From assembly GCA_023653055.1 (NCBI GenBank), contig JAMNXR010000017.1:1-64000 (forward strand): DNA of 64,000 bases. The letters run 5' to 3'. The notes under the pieces were generated by a model, which ran no database searches, was not told the origin of the DNA, and worked only from the letters and a program-made list of their open reading frames with translations. The stretch is from Burkholderiaceae bacterium (GTDB taxonomy: Bacteria > Pseudomonadota > Gammaproteobacteria > Burkholderiales > Burkholderiaceae_B). Positions 29,250-39,446 of the stretch are shown here, in pieces; the first letter of the stretch is position 1, and each line of letters opens with the position of its first letter. A program made the translations under genes and the position numbers.

Positions 29250-29942
29250 TCAAGTAAAGCTTGATTCAGGAAGCGGCAGATATTCGGCATCCAAATGCCC
29301 TGTTTTCACATAAATCAACGCGCCCTCGGATTGGGTAAAGGGTGTGTGCTGGCTGTAACGCGGACTACGTATCCACGACCCCGTTGGATAACTCCCATGC
29401 TCATCGTGAAAAACCCCTTCAAGCACAAAAATTTCTTCGCCACCTGGATGAATATGCCGATTGAACACTGTTTCTGGTGCCCAGCGCACTAAAGCAGTGT
29501 TTACGCCATTGAATTCATGCAAGGGCTGCACGGTCAAGCCCGGCACCATTCCTTGGTACCACTGTGCAGTTCGAGTATCAATCTGCACTGACTGATTATC
29601 ACCCGAGCAAAACTGCCATAGCTTGACCAGCAACACACAGCCCGTTTGCGAAGCCGGACTGTGCTGGCTACCAGGCGGGTTGCGCAGATATGTGCCGGCT
29701 GGGTAATGAGCATATTCGTCAGAGAACACCCCTTCAAGCACGAGGATCTCCTCTCCCCCGCCATGGGTGTGCGCCGCAAACGCTGCACCCGGTTCATAAC
29801 TTACGACCGAAGTGGCACGTGCGATCTCGCCCCCAACACGATCCAACATCTTGCGTTGCACTCCGGAAGCAGGTGATTCCACCCAGTCCATTTGAGGTGT
29901 TTGTAAAACCACACGCTGGGCGAAGTCGTTGTTGATGTTCAA
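29250..29942 (-). CDS. Tandem-cupin protein (ChrR cupin-like)
   Basis: Two similar cupin halves: AAHTHGGGEEILVLEGVFSDEYAHYPAGTYLRNPPGSQHSP and NRHIHPGGEEIFVLEGVFHDEHGSYPTGSWIRSPRYSQHTP. Confidence 0.85.
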   Translation of the reverse strand: MNINNDFAQRVVLQTPQMDWVESPASGVQRKMLDRVGGEIARATSVVSYEPGAAFAAHTHGGGEEILVLEGVFSDEYAHYPAGTYLRNPPGSQHSPASQTGCVLLVKLWQFCSGDNQSVQIDTRTAQWYQGMVPGLTVQPLHEFNGVNTALVRWAPETVFNRHIHPGGEEIFVLEGVFHDEHGSYPTGSWIRSPRYSQHTPFTQSEGALIYVKTGHLDAEYLPLPESSFT

Positions 29943-30283
29943 AATTTAACCTTATTCTTTAGCGGTGTAGCTTTAGGGGATATCAAACGTAGCAAAATCC
30001 AAAGCAATTCAACAATACCTTGGTAGCCTGCCAATTTCGTAAAAAAGAAAGTCATAACCGTTATGATAAAGCATTACTTAACTATAGGATTGACTAAGTT
30101 TTTTGCAAGTAATTGAGAGATTTAAAAAGTCATTACGCCTTATTCTTAGGGTTGAAAATTGCACTTAGCGGTCTCGCGCTGAAAGATCAGGCTATTTATT
30201 CAGGCACATTGCATCAATACGAGCAAAGTCAACCATGCGTGCTGCATAAGTAACAACAATTTGAAAGAATGGATCATTAGAGT

Positions 30284-31096
30284 ATGACACTCACCCCTCA
30301 ACAAATAGCTTCCTACGAGCGTGATGGCTATTTCGTCCAAGAGAATGCGCTTAGTCAAGCTGCAGCAGAAAATTTACTTGCCTGCACAATGGCGTTTCAA
30401 ACCCAAATGCGTCCGGGTCACGTTCTCGAAAAAGACGGTAAGACGCACCGCGCATTTCATGGCTGCCACCTTTACGATGATACATACAGCGAATTGATTC
30501 GTTCGCCGCAGTTCCTGGTGCCGGCGCAGCAGCTCCTGCGCGATGATGTCTACATCCACCAACTTAAAGTCAACGTCAAACAAGCCTTCTCAGGCGAAAT
30601 GTGGCCTTGGCATCAAGATTATATTTACTGGCGCAATGAGGACAATATTCCATCCGTAAACATTGCCAGTGTCATGATTTTTTTAGATGATATTGATGAG
30701 TTCAATGGGCCGTTATTTTTTATTCCAGGATCGCACACCATAGGTTGTGTTGATACGCCCATCGCTTCGGATGCACCAAAGGGCTGGGAAGGTAACGTCA
30801 GTGCCTCACTGACGTACCAAATTGATGCCCCTCTTGTCACACAACTTGTATCAAAAGGTGGGTTATTTTCTGCAACAGGAAAAAAAGGCACAGCCGTATG
30901 GTTTCATGGCAACCTGGTGCATGCTTCGCCCCCAAATATCTCTCCCTACAACCGTCGCATCGCGATTTTGACCTATAACGCGGTCAGTAATATTCCAACG
31001 ACACAACCTGCGAAGCTTCGACCAGAATTCCTTAATGGACGGGACTATCGTCCTCTAGTCGCCTTAAAAACTGAAAAACGCGCACTAACCGCATAA
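30284..31096 (+). CDS. Phytanoyl-CoA dioxygenase (PhyH)-family Fe(II)/2OG oxygenase
   Basis: MWPWHQDYIYW (HxD) ... FLDDIDEFNGPLFFIPGSHTIG ... VWFHGNLVHASPPNISPYNRRIAILTYNA. Confidence 0.88.
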   Translation: MTLTPQQIASYERDGYFVQENALSQAAAENLLACTMAFQTQMRPGHVLEKDGKTHRAFHGCHLYDDTYSELIRSPQFLVPAQQLLRDDVYIHQLKVNVKQAFSGEMWPWHQDYIYWRNEDNIPSVNIASVMIFLDDIDEFNGPLFFIPGSHTIGCVDTPIASDAPKGWEGNVSASLTYQIDAPLVTQLVSKGGLFSATGKKGTAVWFHGNLVHASPPNISPYNRRIAILTYNAVSNIPTTQPAKLRPEFLNGRDYRPLVALKTEKRALTA

Positions 31097-32001
31097 TGAC
31101 AATGAATCCTTCTCAGCCAATGGCCTCTCATTCAATCCATGACACGATTGAACGTGTTTCATTGAATCAGTTGACACCCGATCTATTTCGTCACGAATTT
31201 CAAAGTCAAAACAAACCCGTCATTTTGACCGATGCTTTTAATGATTCGGTACCTGTCAATATTGAAAGTCTCAACGCTCATGTTGGAGAGATGGAAGTAA
31301 GCGTTCGTGTTTATGGGCCAGAACGTTTGAAAACACCAAAGGCAGAGTGGGCAAGCTATTGCGAAATGCGCAACATGACTGTGAACGAGTATTGCGGTCT
31401 GCTTATAAACGGCACGGCCAAACGAGAGAGCATCTATCTCGCTATGGTTGAGATGGGTGCCACACCTTTACGACGTGTTATTGGCCCAGGCATCGATCGA
31501 ATTGCAGAAAAAACAGGGTTGCGCAGGCAACTACCGAATGACGTGAATGTATGGGTCGGGCCCGGCGGCCATGTCGAGCCCTTGCACTATGACGGTCAAG
31601 ACGGCACGCTGTCACAATTTCGTGGCACGAAACGCGTCTCTTTATTTCCACCGAGTGTACAAAAAGGTCTTTACCCCTTTGAAATGTCACACGGCGGATT
31701 GACACCTAACTTTAGTCAGGTTTATATCGATCAGCCAGATTTTGAAAGATACCCTCTTTTACATTCAGCGCTTTCGGAGCGTCGGACTGTGGATCTTGCA
31801 GAAGGTGAAACCCTTTACATGCCAGTTGGCTGGTGGCATGAAATCGAAGCGCTCGGCAATGACTATATTTGTTCGGTTAATCGTTTTTGGAAAGTCGACC
31901 CAATTTGGCGATACAGCCAGGCACCACAAGCTGCATATTTATACGGCATGTCGCACTTGTTCCGAATGAAGTATCGGCTCAAGAGCCTTTTGGGTCGGTA
32001 A
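31096..32001 (+). CDS. Cupin-like/JmjC-type oxygenase
   Basis: VWVGPGGHVEPLHYDGQDGTLSQFRGTKRVSLFPPS ... LYMPVGWWHEIEAL; start codon overlaps the preceding stop. Confidence 0.82.
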   Translation: MTMNPSQPMASHSIHDTIERVSLNQLTPDLFRHEFQSQNKPVILTDAFNDSVPVNIESLNAHVGEMEVSVRVYGPERLKTPKAEWASYCEMRNMTVNEYCGLLINGTAKRESIYLAMVEMGATPLRRVIGPGIDRIAEKTGLRRQLPNDVNVWVGPGGHVEPLHYDGQDGTLSQFRGTKRVSLFPPSVQKGLYPFEMSHGGLTPNFSQVYIDQPDFERYPLLHSALSERRTVDLAEGETLYMPVGWWHEIEALGNDYICSVNRFWKVDPIWRYSQAPQAAYLYGMSHLFRMKYRLKSLLGR

Positions 32002-32010
32002 GGTATACGT

Positions 32011-33201
32011 TCACTTCCCCTCATCCTTTAAATCCGCAAATTTCGCCGCCATCGTCGGGTTTCCTCTAGTCAACTTTTTAATCGTCACATCCTGCGCCTT
32101 GTCATTGGCGAGGCGCAGATTACGATCTGTCCCCAGTAGCGCTTCCTTAGTCTTTTGCAAATGATCAATTGATTTATCAATTTCTTCGATCGCCTTTTGA
32201 AACTTCTGTGACGCTAAATCGTAGTTCCTTGCGAAAGCACTTTTAAATGTCTCGAGCTCATTTTCAAAATTCGTAATGTCGACGCTTTGCGCTTTGACGA
32301 ACGCGAGTTCAGTTTTGTATTTGAGCGAATTCATCGCCGCATTACGCAGCAGCGTAATGATGGGAATAAAAAACTGAGGGCGCACGATATACATTTTGGG
32401 GTAGCGATGAAACATATCCACGATCCCCGTGTTGTAAAACTCATTATCAGGCTCGAGTAACGATACCATCACCGCATACTCACAACCCTTTTCATTGCGG
32501 TCCTTATCGAGCTCCTTGAGGAAGTCTTCGTTCTTGCTCTTGGTCGCGGTGAAGTCACTTTCATTTTTCATCTCAAACATGATGGACACTATCTCAGTGC
32601 CTGCCTCATCTGCATCGCGAAAAATAAAATCACCCTTGCTACCCGTACGTGCGTCGTTGTCTTTCTCAAAATACGCTCGAGGAAACGCCGTGGCGCGAAT
32701 CCGGTTGAACTCCGTCTCGCAGTGCTGCTCCAAGGTCTCGCCCACCATCTTGGTCGACAAGCGCGCCTTCATGTCGCGCAAGCGCTCGATCGCATCGTCG
32801 CGATCCTTAAGCTGCGTTTCGTATTTATCTTTGAGAGATTTTTCCGCGAGCGCTTTCTCAAGCTGTGCGCGCTCCAAACCAATCTTGAGTGCGTCACGCT
32901 CTTTTTCAACGCCACTGAGCGCCTGCGTAATCGCCAGCTGCTGGGCCATCCCACCCGCCTCGAGCTTGGCCCGAAGCGCCTGTATCTCTGTATCCTTGGC
33001 TGCAGCCGCTTGTTGGGATACATTGACCAGCTTGGCCTCAGCCAAGGCCACCGCATTACGCTTTTCCTGCTCGGCGAGCACTAGCCGCTCGTGAAGCTGT
33101 TGCTCAAACTCACCATCGCGCACTTGTTTGAGGATATCGGCATAACCTGTCTCATCGATTTTGAAAGCTTTGTTGCAATGGGGGCAGATAATTTCATGCA
33201 T
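32011..33201 (-). CDS. DUF2130 domain protein (RmuC-like coiled coil)
   Basis: N-terminal zinc-finger-like [58 protein letters not shown]. Confidence 0.88.
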   Translation of the reverse strand: MHEIICPHCNKAFKIDETGYADILKQVRDGEFEQQLHERLVLAEQEKRNAVALAEAKLVNVSQQAAAAKDTEIQALRAKLEAGGMAQQLAITQALSGVEKERDALKIGLERAQLEKALAEKSLKDKYETQLKDRDDAIERLRDMKARLSTKMVGETLEQHCETEFNRIRATAFPRAYFEKDNDARTGSKGDFIFRDADEAGTEIVSIMFEMKNESDFTATKSKNEDFLKELDKDRNEKGCEYAVMVSLLEPDNEFYNTGIVDMFHRYPKMYIVRPQFFIPIITLLRNAAMNSLKYKTELAFVKAQSVDITNFENELETFKSAFARNYDLASQKFQKAIEEIDKSIDHLQKTKEALLGTDRNLRLANDKAQDVTIKKLTRGNPTMAAKFADLKDEGK

Positions 33202-33231
33202 GAGGATTTAGCCTTTTTGATACGTTCTTAT

Positions 33232-33804
33232 TCAGAACTTGGTTTTAGCCCGATTGCACGAATAATTTTTAGTTGTCGTTTTATTATCTTCCGTTTGAAA
33301 AAGCTTGGCTTCTCCCGATACACGATCGACTACAAAGCGCCATTTCTCTGTATAGCCAGAGCCGGGAGAGTTATAGCCGCCAGCAAAAGCGAGTTGTGTT
33401 TCCTTGTTCACGTTAGAAGCCACCCCACCCATGTGATCAGCATAATCCTGCCAGCGATAAACAATAGGTCCAAGCGGCGCAGAACCAGTGGGCGCACTCA
33501 GCCCAAAGCCATTGCTAGGCGCACAAGCTGTCAGGTCATAAATGAAACTCGCTGCAATACAGTGTAAAGACGCATTGCCGCTTTTTCGTGCATCCATCGT
33601 GATCGTGATGGGGTCAGCACCTCTACCCTCACATCTGATGACATCTTTAGCGATCGCAGTCACGTGGAATGCTGACAGCGAAATCAGCAGCACGCTAAGA
33701 GTTATAGAGCGCATGCCGATTATGCGTTGGTGAAGTTTCAGAGGCATCAAATCAGTTTTTGACATCATTACTCTCGTATCTATATTAAATATAAAAGAAA
33801 ACAT
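33232..33804 (-). CDS. Exported hypothetical protein
   Basis: Hydrophobic signal-like segment MRSITLSVLLISLSAFHVTAIAKD; start uncertain (33714, 33768 or 33804). Confidence 0.5.
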   Translation of the reverse strand: MFSFIFNIDTRVMMSKTDLMPLKLHQRIIGMRSITLSVLLISLSAFHVTAIAKDVIRCEGRGADPITITMDARKSGNASLHCIAASFIYDLTACAPSNGFGLSAPTGSAPLGPIVYRWQDYADHMGGVASNVNKETQLAFAGGYNSPGSGYTEKWRFVVDRVSGEAKLFQTEDNKTTTKNYSCNRAKTKF

Positions 33805-33965
33805 TTGTCCTTATCCGGGTTTATATTGAGGAACACAGGCAAAACGATCGCTAGACACCAGGCATATATCGTTTTATGCAAAATCTCTTACTCCTTTCCA
33901 ATTTTCCTAGAACGCTCCTCAATATGACCACAGTAGCGAGCTTTTGGACAGAATAATCTACGCGA

Positions 33966-34412
33966 TTGCGAGTATTACAAATTAATGTCAACTTGGGTAT
34001 GATTGCGCATTTTCGCATTGATCAACCATCTAATAAAAACATAAATGTGCTTGTAATTGATGCTTTTTCAGGTGATTCCGTCTCAATCCATTTGCTGACC
34101 AAAGAAGCGTTCGCTCAGTACTTTAGACACCTGAAAAAAGACGGCGTACTGGCTCTGCATATTACAAATCGCTTTCTGAATTTAAGCCCTGTTGTTAAAA
34201 CCGCCGCCGATGCGTTTGATCAAGACATCAAAGTGATTTCTTTTGAGTCGTCGGGCAATAAGGAAGGTTTTCGCTCTGAGTGGGCCTTGATCTCTAAAGA
34301 TAAGGCATTCTTTGAAGATGCTCGCATGGCGGACGCCAAAACGATCGCGCCACCCAAAGACTTCAAACTCTGGAAGGATGACTACAGTAGTTTGCTTTCT
34401 ATTATTTGGTAA
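33966..34412 (+). pseudogene. Truncated spermidine-synthase-like gene
   Basis: NVLVIDAFSGDSVSIHLLTKEAFAQYFRHLKKDGVLALHITNRFLNLSPVV matches the C-terminal part of the family; N-terminal nucleotide-binding region absent. Confidence 0.65.
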
Positions 34413-34502
34413 AGCAACACAGCGAATCCTCTTCTGCGTGCGCCAGCGCACAGACTCCCACCTCTCCATCCCTGATACTCATATCGCAGATGGAGAGGTG
34501 CT

Positions 34503-36245
34503 TTGCATGAAGAAAACACCCCCCTAAGTTCGCCCCAGCCACCCGCCATCAACCGCAAGCTGTGGCTCCGCTTTCTAACAATCGCCAATCCATACTGGTT
34601 TTCAGAACACCGCTGGACACTTTGGGCAGGACTTGGCCTGTTAGTCGTTCTACTATTCTTGCAAACCATCAGCAGCGTCATGTTCAACCGCGAATCAGGC
34701 GAGTTCATTTCCGCGCTGGCGGATCAAGACGGCTCGCGCTTTTGGGGCTCAATCTGGCGCTACGGCTACATCTTGACCGCAGCCATCACTATTTTTAGTT
34801 ATTTCTATTTTTTACAAGATACCATCGCCTTACGCTGGAGAAAATGGCTGACCAATCAATTTATGGAGCGCTACTTTAAAGAACGCGCTTACTACCAACT
34901 TGGTCAAGGCAAAGTGATTGACAATCCAGATCAGCGTATCGCCGAGGACATCAATACCTTTACCGCACAATCTCTGTTCTTTGCAACGGTCGTCGTGGGC
35001 TCTGTCATTCAAATCATTGCCTTCGGCGGTGTGCTCTGGTCGATCTCACCCAATCTTATTTATTTTCTGATCGGCTACTCAGCCTTTAGCTCCTGGTTTA
35101 CCGCTGCTGTATTTGGCAAGCCACTGATTGGGTTGAATTTTCTGCAGCTACAGCGAGAGGCAGATTTTCGCTTTGGCTTAGTCCGTGTGCGAGAGCACTC
35201 GGAGCCGATTGCCTTTTACGATGGCGAGGTACGAGAGATCACCTTGTTGCAGCGGATGTTCGCCTTCGTTTTCCACAACCAACAGCGCGTCTTACGCTGG
35301 AAATTGAAACTTAATCTTTTTCAGTTCACCCATACATTTCTCACCGCCGTCATTCCTACCGTAATTGTTGCCAACGACGTCTTGTCCGGTCGCTTAGAAG
35401 TCGGGCTAGCCGTGCAGGCAGCAGGCGCCTTTGCCGCGATGTTGATTGCGCTCACCGTCATGGTCAATCACTTTGAAGGCTTGAGCCGTTTTTCTGCTGT
35501 CATTGAACGGCTCTTTACATTTTCGCAGGCGCTTGAAGCCCAGCAATCGCACATGCCTGACCAGAATGGCAATAAGATTGTGACGCAACGAGGCACCTCC
35601 CTCACCTGCAATCAGCTATCCATCTGTACCCCAACGGGCGAAAGAACACTGATTAAACAACTCAACCTGTCCGTGCAGGCAAACAAAGGCCTCATGATTA
35701 TCGGCGAGAGTGGGACGGGCAAAAGCTCCTTACTACGCGTCATTGCAGGATTGTGGTCGACTGGCTCTGGAGAAATCGTGCGCCCCTCTCGGCATGAGCT
35801 GCTGTTCTTGCCACAACAACCCTATCATCCGCTCGGCGATCTGCGTTGTCAGCTGACCTATCCACAAGTGGAAAAAACCATCTCGGACGAAGAGATGCTG
35901 CATTGTCTCGATTTGGTGAACCTCTCCTCCCTGACCAAACGCTGCGGAGGCTTAGGCGGTGAAATCGACTGGACTAAGGTGCTCTCCGTTGGAGAACAGC
36001 AGCGTCTGTCCTTTGCCCGCGCGCTTTTGGCCAAACCCCGATACCTATTGCTCGACGAATCTACTAGCGCGCTCGATGCGGCTAATGAGGCGCGGCTATA
36101 TTCGCAACTACGTGGACTCGACATCACACCTATTAGCGTGAGTCACAGGCAGGCGCTCTTGGATCATCACTATGAGGTGTTGGTGATTTTGGGAGATAGT
36201 GGCTGGAGAATGGCGCCCGCTTGCGGGTTTAAGTGGGATAGTTAG
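34503..36245 (+). CDS. ABC transporter, ABC_membrane_2 family (YddA/SbmA-BacA-like TMD with fused NBD)
   Basis: Polytopic N-terminus ...IALRWRKWLTNQFMERYFKERAYYQL..DNPDQRIAEDI; Walker A GESGTGKSSLLRVIAGL, LSVGEQQRLSFARALL, LLLDESTSALD. Confidence 0.92.
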   Translation: MHEENTPLSSPQPPAINRKLWLRFLTIANPYWFSEHRWTLWAGLGLLVVLLFLQTISSVMFNRESGEFISALADQDGSRFWGSIWRYGYILTAAITIFSYFYFLQDTIALRWRKWLTNQFMERYFKERAYYQLGQGKVIDNPDQRIAEDINTFTAQSLFFATVVVGSVIQIIAFGGVLWSISPNLIYFLIGYSAFSSWFTAAVFGKPLIGLNFLQLQREADFRFGLVRVREHSEPIAFYDGEVREITLLQRMFAFVFHNQQRVLRWKLKLNLFQFTHTFLTAVIPTVIVANDVLSGRLEVGLAVQAAGAFAAMLIALTVMVNHFEGLSRFSAVIERLFTFSQALEAQQSHMPDQNGNKIVTQRGTSLTCNQLSICTPTGERTLIKQLNLSVQANKGLMIIGESGTGKSSLLRVIAGLWSTGSGEIVRPSRHELLFLPQQPYHPLGDLRCQLTYPQVEKTISDEEMLHCLDLVNLSSLTKRCGGLGGEIDWTKVLSVGEQQRLSFARALLAKPRYLLLDESTSALDAANEARLYSQLRGLDITPISVSHRQALLDHHYEVLVILGDSGWRMAPACGFKWDS

Positions 36246-36289
36246 AACACAGACAATCAGTGTTGTGATGAACTATCCTATTTTTTAAG

Positions 36290-36856
36290 TCAGAGAATGA
36301 TGTCCTGTGGTCTTTTAGAACCTGGCAACGTTTTATCCGCAGGAGGTTGCGGCTGAGGACTTCGATTTCTCGAAGCTGCCAGAGTAAGTACCCTGGTGAT
36401 TGCCTCATTAGAACCTAGCAAGCTGAAACTGCTAATACCAATCTGCCCAGTTTGTAGTGGTGCCGCGAAGTTTACGATTCCGCCTTGTTTAATTGTCCTA
36501 AGCACATCAGCAAAAGGATGCAGGATCTGAAATTTATTAGCGCCAATATTCGCGCACTCAGTAGAGAGTGATGCGGCAGAGTTCACACTGCTCATTAAGG
36601 TTAACGAGCGTGAGCCAGTTTCACAGGACAAGCCATTGTGCAGATAAAAAACACATTGATTGTCAGCACAATACAACCCAAAGGTAGCCGATGTGCCTGA
36701 CGACGTATAGGCCTCAAGGGAGTTGCCTTTAGCCGTAGCACGCCAGTCACCCAAGGTGACTAACTCATCCGCTAGCAACGCTTGGCAGCTAAGTAAGGAT
36801 GTAAAAATAAATAGGCAGTTCAAGCTAAGTTTACGCATTTGTATTTGAAAATTCAT
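36290..36856 (-). CDS. Exported hypothetical protein
   Basis: Signal-like N-terminus LNCLFIFTSLLSCQALLA; no domain recognised. Confidence 0.45.
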   Translation of the reverse strand: MNFQIQMRKLSLNCLFIFTSLLSCQALLADELVTLGDWRATAKGNSLEAYTSSGTSATFGLYCADNQCVFYLHNGLSCETGSRSLTLMSSVNSAASLSTECANIGANKFQILHPFADVLRTIKQGGIVNFAAPLQTGQIGISSFSLLGSNEAITRVLTLAASRNRSPQPQPPADKTLPGSKRPQDIIL

Positions 36857-37178
36857 CCTTCTTGGTCAGATTTCTTTATACCAAAATAGTAAAGGACTGA
36901 CTAATTCCTGAATCACACAAAACAACTTAGTTTGTCTGCACATTTTTTGTTATTAAACAAAGGGCTTTTGAAAAACATGTCTTAGTTTCTTTACTCTTGG
37001 AAGAGTCCGTAGTGTCTGTTGAAGTACGCCAGTCCCTGTCACTCTAATTAAATCTGTCCCGCTCACTACGCAAGACAGCTTTTGATTATTCGAGGAAGTT
37101 TTGTCACTTTGAGGCAAGTGAGTCTAAAAATTGTCGCTCTTACATGCCGTGATTGAGCTACTCGAGCATCATATCTAC

Positions 37179-37475
37179 TCAAGATCTCACAATCCCAAAG
37201 ACAATATGCGCAAAAGGTAAAAACGCAATGACACCGACCAGCATGGGATCTTTCAGTTTGAGTTTCATTACGTTGCGAGGTACATACGCGGCTGCAATCA
37301 AAACGAGAGAGTCAAGACTGAAATAAACGGTAATGAGCCAGGCCCAGGACGGGGGGGACCAGACTGTGATGTAGTGAGGTCTGGCTTCTAGATAATCCAG
37401 CGTCATCAACACCAAGCCCGCAATTGAATGCCGTTTTAAGCCACTAATTTCAACCCACTTGTTTAGCACTGACAT
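37179..37475 (-). CDS. Small hypothetical membrane protein (start uncertain)
   Basis: Three hydrophobic segments. The N-terminal part of the supplied 120-aa ORF overlaps a TetR remnant in another frame, so an internal Met is more likely. Confidence 0.35.
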   Translation of the reverse strand: MSVLNKWVEISGLKRHSIAGLVLMTLDYLEARPHYITVWSPPSWAWLITVYFSLDSLVLIAAAYVPRNVMKLKLKDPMLVGVIAFLPFAHIVFGIVRS

Positions 37476-37605
37476 TGAGTAAATCTTCGACGCTACGAAA
37501 GCATTTATAGAAAGTTCCTCGAGACACTTGCGCATGCTCAATCACATCTTCTACTTTGATATCTTTAGCAGATTTAATCGAGACCAACCTAGGACTCGTA
37601 GACAA
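37450..37605 (-). pseudogene. Remnant of a TetR/AcrR regulator HTH
   Basis: Reverse frame reads ...RLVSIKSAKDIKVEDVIEHAQVSRGTFYKCFRSVEDLLNVSAKQVG*, close to DVDDVIQHAQVSRGSFYKYFPSV in the intact gene at 37823-38503. Confidence 0.8.
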
Positions 37606-37822
37606 GGGGTGGGAACGCACCTGCGAGTGCTGTTTTTGTTATTGCCAAAGAGGTGGTAAATAACATTAGCCATCGTTGACTTCTAGCTAGAAAAGGCAAG
37701 CTAAATAGTCAATCCCTCACAACGTAACTGGAACTCGATGAAGCTAAGTAAAGTTAAGCCAGACCAAGTGCTAGCAAGGCCAGTTTAGTTTAGCTAAGCA
37801 TAGCTTGGACATCGAGGTTGTT

Positions 37823-38503
37823 TTAGTCGTCCATCCCAGCGATCTTACCTAGCACGCCAGTTGCGGGGAGTTTCGGTAAAGAAGGCATTGGAATTTTTAA
37901 CAGATCATCTGCTGTTTTTGAATCCAGACCCAAACCCATCAACACTTGATAAAGCACTTTATTTTCATAACCGGTAGACGCAGGCTTACTAAGCATTGAG
38001 TGAACACCACCGATGAGACTGCCAACCAAAAGGTTGCACCCAATTGAAGCAGGCATTTTTGTAAATACCCCTTCTTTAATGCCAAGTTCAACGTCAGCGC
38101 TGATGTGTTTGAAAACGTTGGTATCGGGGTTTTGACTAGGCCAAGGCAGCTGAATGAGAAAATTTCCTATAAGCGGAACTTTCACCAAATAGCGCATCGT
38201 GAGCTTTGATGTAGCAACCAAGCGGGTCGCGGTGTCTGAAATCTGATCCGTGATCGCCTCAATCTCGGTGGTGAGTTCGTTCGTCAGTTGACTTGCCAGA
38301 GCCAGAACGGATGCCTGAACGGATGGGAAGTATTTGTAGAAACTACCCCGAGAGACCTGCGCATGCTGAATCACGTCGTCAACATCGATCTCATGAATCG
38401 ATTTCTCGTACGACAAAGCAAGCACACTAAATATCAGCGTGTTTTGCATTTCCTCACGTCGCGAGGCTGCAACTCTGATTCGATGGTCTTGGATTTTCAA
38501 CAT
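37823..38503 (-). CDS. TetR/AcrR family transcriptional regulator
   Basis: HTH IDVDDVIQHAQVSRGSFYKYFPSVQASVLALASQL with helical C-terminal domain. Confidence 0.88.
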   Translation of the reverse strand: MLKIQDHRIRVAASRREEMQNTLIFSVLALSYEKSIHEIDVDDVIQHAQVSRGSFYKYFPSVQASVLALASQLTNELTTEIEAITDQISDTATRLVATSKLTMRYLVKVPLIGNFLIQLPWPSQNPDTNVFKHISADVELGIKEGVFTKMPASIGCNLLVGSLIGGVHSMLSKPASTGYENKVLYQVLMGLGLDSKTADDLLKIPMPSLPKLPATGVLGKIAGMDD

Positions 38504-38761
38504 AGTGTTAGTTTTAAGCCAATTGGATAGTTATATTTATAAAAAATTAAGTGTCGCTGGCTGGGTCAATGTGCTTGACGCATTTGAAACCTCTATTTAA
38601 CAATTTTACAAGCTTAAATGTCACGCGATACTGGGGGTCATCGTTGGGCTTAGCCTAAGTAAATTTAGGCGCTCAGCCCTAGAAAATAAAATACCCTTTG
38701 GACCATTTTTAAGTCTGATTGCCTGTGCGTTTATCCTCGAAAAAGCGCTGTATCCTGGGCC

Positions 38762-39265
38762 TTAAATTTTTTGCTGAACAATCCGTCTACTTTCAGCGGC
38801 GATGCCATCCGAAATATCTTTACGTTTGCGGTTGTAAACACCCCACGTAATTTTTCCTTCGTAAAGCTCTAAGCGATTTTTTTGTGCTGCCGGAAACGCA
38901 ATCATCTTGTTGTAGTCGGCCATCTGCTTGTTAGAGGGTGATGTGAGAGCGAGCGCCTCATTCAATTCGTCAGCGAGTTTGTCATAGGCCTGAGCCCAGG
39001 CATTAAGAGCGTTTTTTTGTGCCAGCGTTATTTTGGTTCTGTCAGACATCATGGCAAGGTTTATATCGCTTGGCGTACAAAAGGTCTTGGCAAAATACGC
39101 AGCGTACTCAGGCTCAAGACAGAAATACTTTATTTTGCTGGTCAACGCACTAACGGTTTCTCTCGGGCTAGGCGAGTCTGACGGCGCAGGTTTTAAGATG
39201 TCGCCACCAGGGGGGACTGCGCATGCGCTAAGCAGCATGGTGAAGAGAATAACAAGTAAGCGCAT
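38762..39265 (-). CDS. Putative lipoprotein, unknown function
   Basis: MRLLVILFTMLLSACAVPPGG signal with lipobox LSAC. Confidence 0.6.
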   Translation of the reverse strand: MRLLVILFTMLLSACAVPPGGDILKPAPSDSPSPRETVSALTSKIKYFCLEPEYAAYFAKTFCTPSDINLAMMSDRTKITLAQKNALNAWAQAYDKLADELNEALALTSPSNKQMADYNKMIAFPAAQKNRLELYEGKITWGVYNRKRKDISDGIAAESRRIVQQKI

Positions 39266-39446
39266 GAGGACTCTCAGTTATAGATACGTTGATTTTATAA
39301 ACGAATTGGTCAGCGCCGCTGGCGTTGATGCACAGTTGTTCATTTTAACGTATTACGATTGCTTTTGACTCGCACGCTTCTGAGTCATTCTTTTGTAAAA
39401 GAATCTTTATATGATTACATATCTTCACCATATTCAGGATATCCAA

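Noticed and set aside
37476-37541. N-terminal extension of the 37179..37541 ORF
   Set aside because: This stretch is an out-of-frame reading of a TetR HTH remnant, so the true start of the membrane ORF is probably internal.
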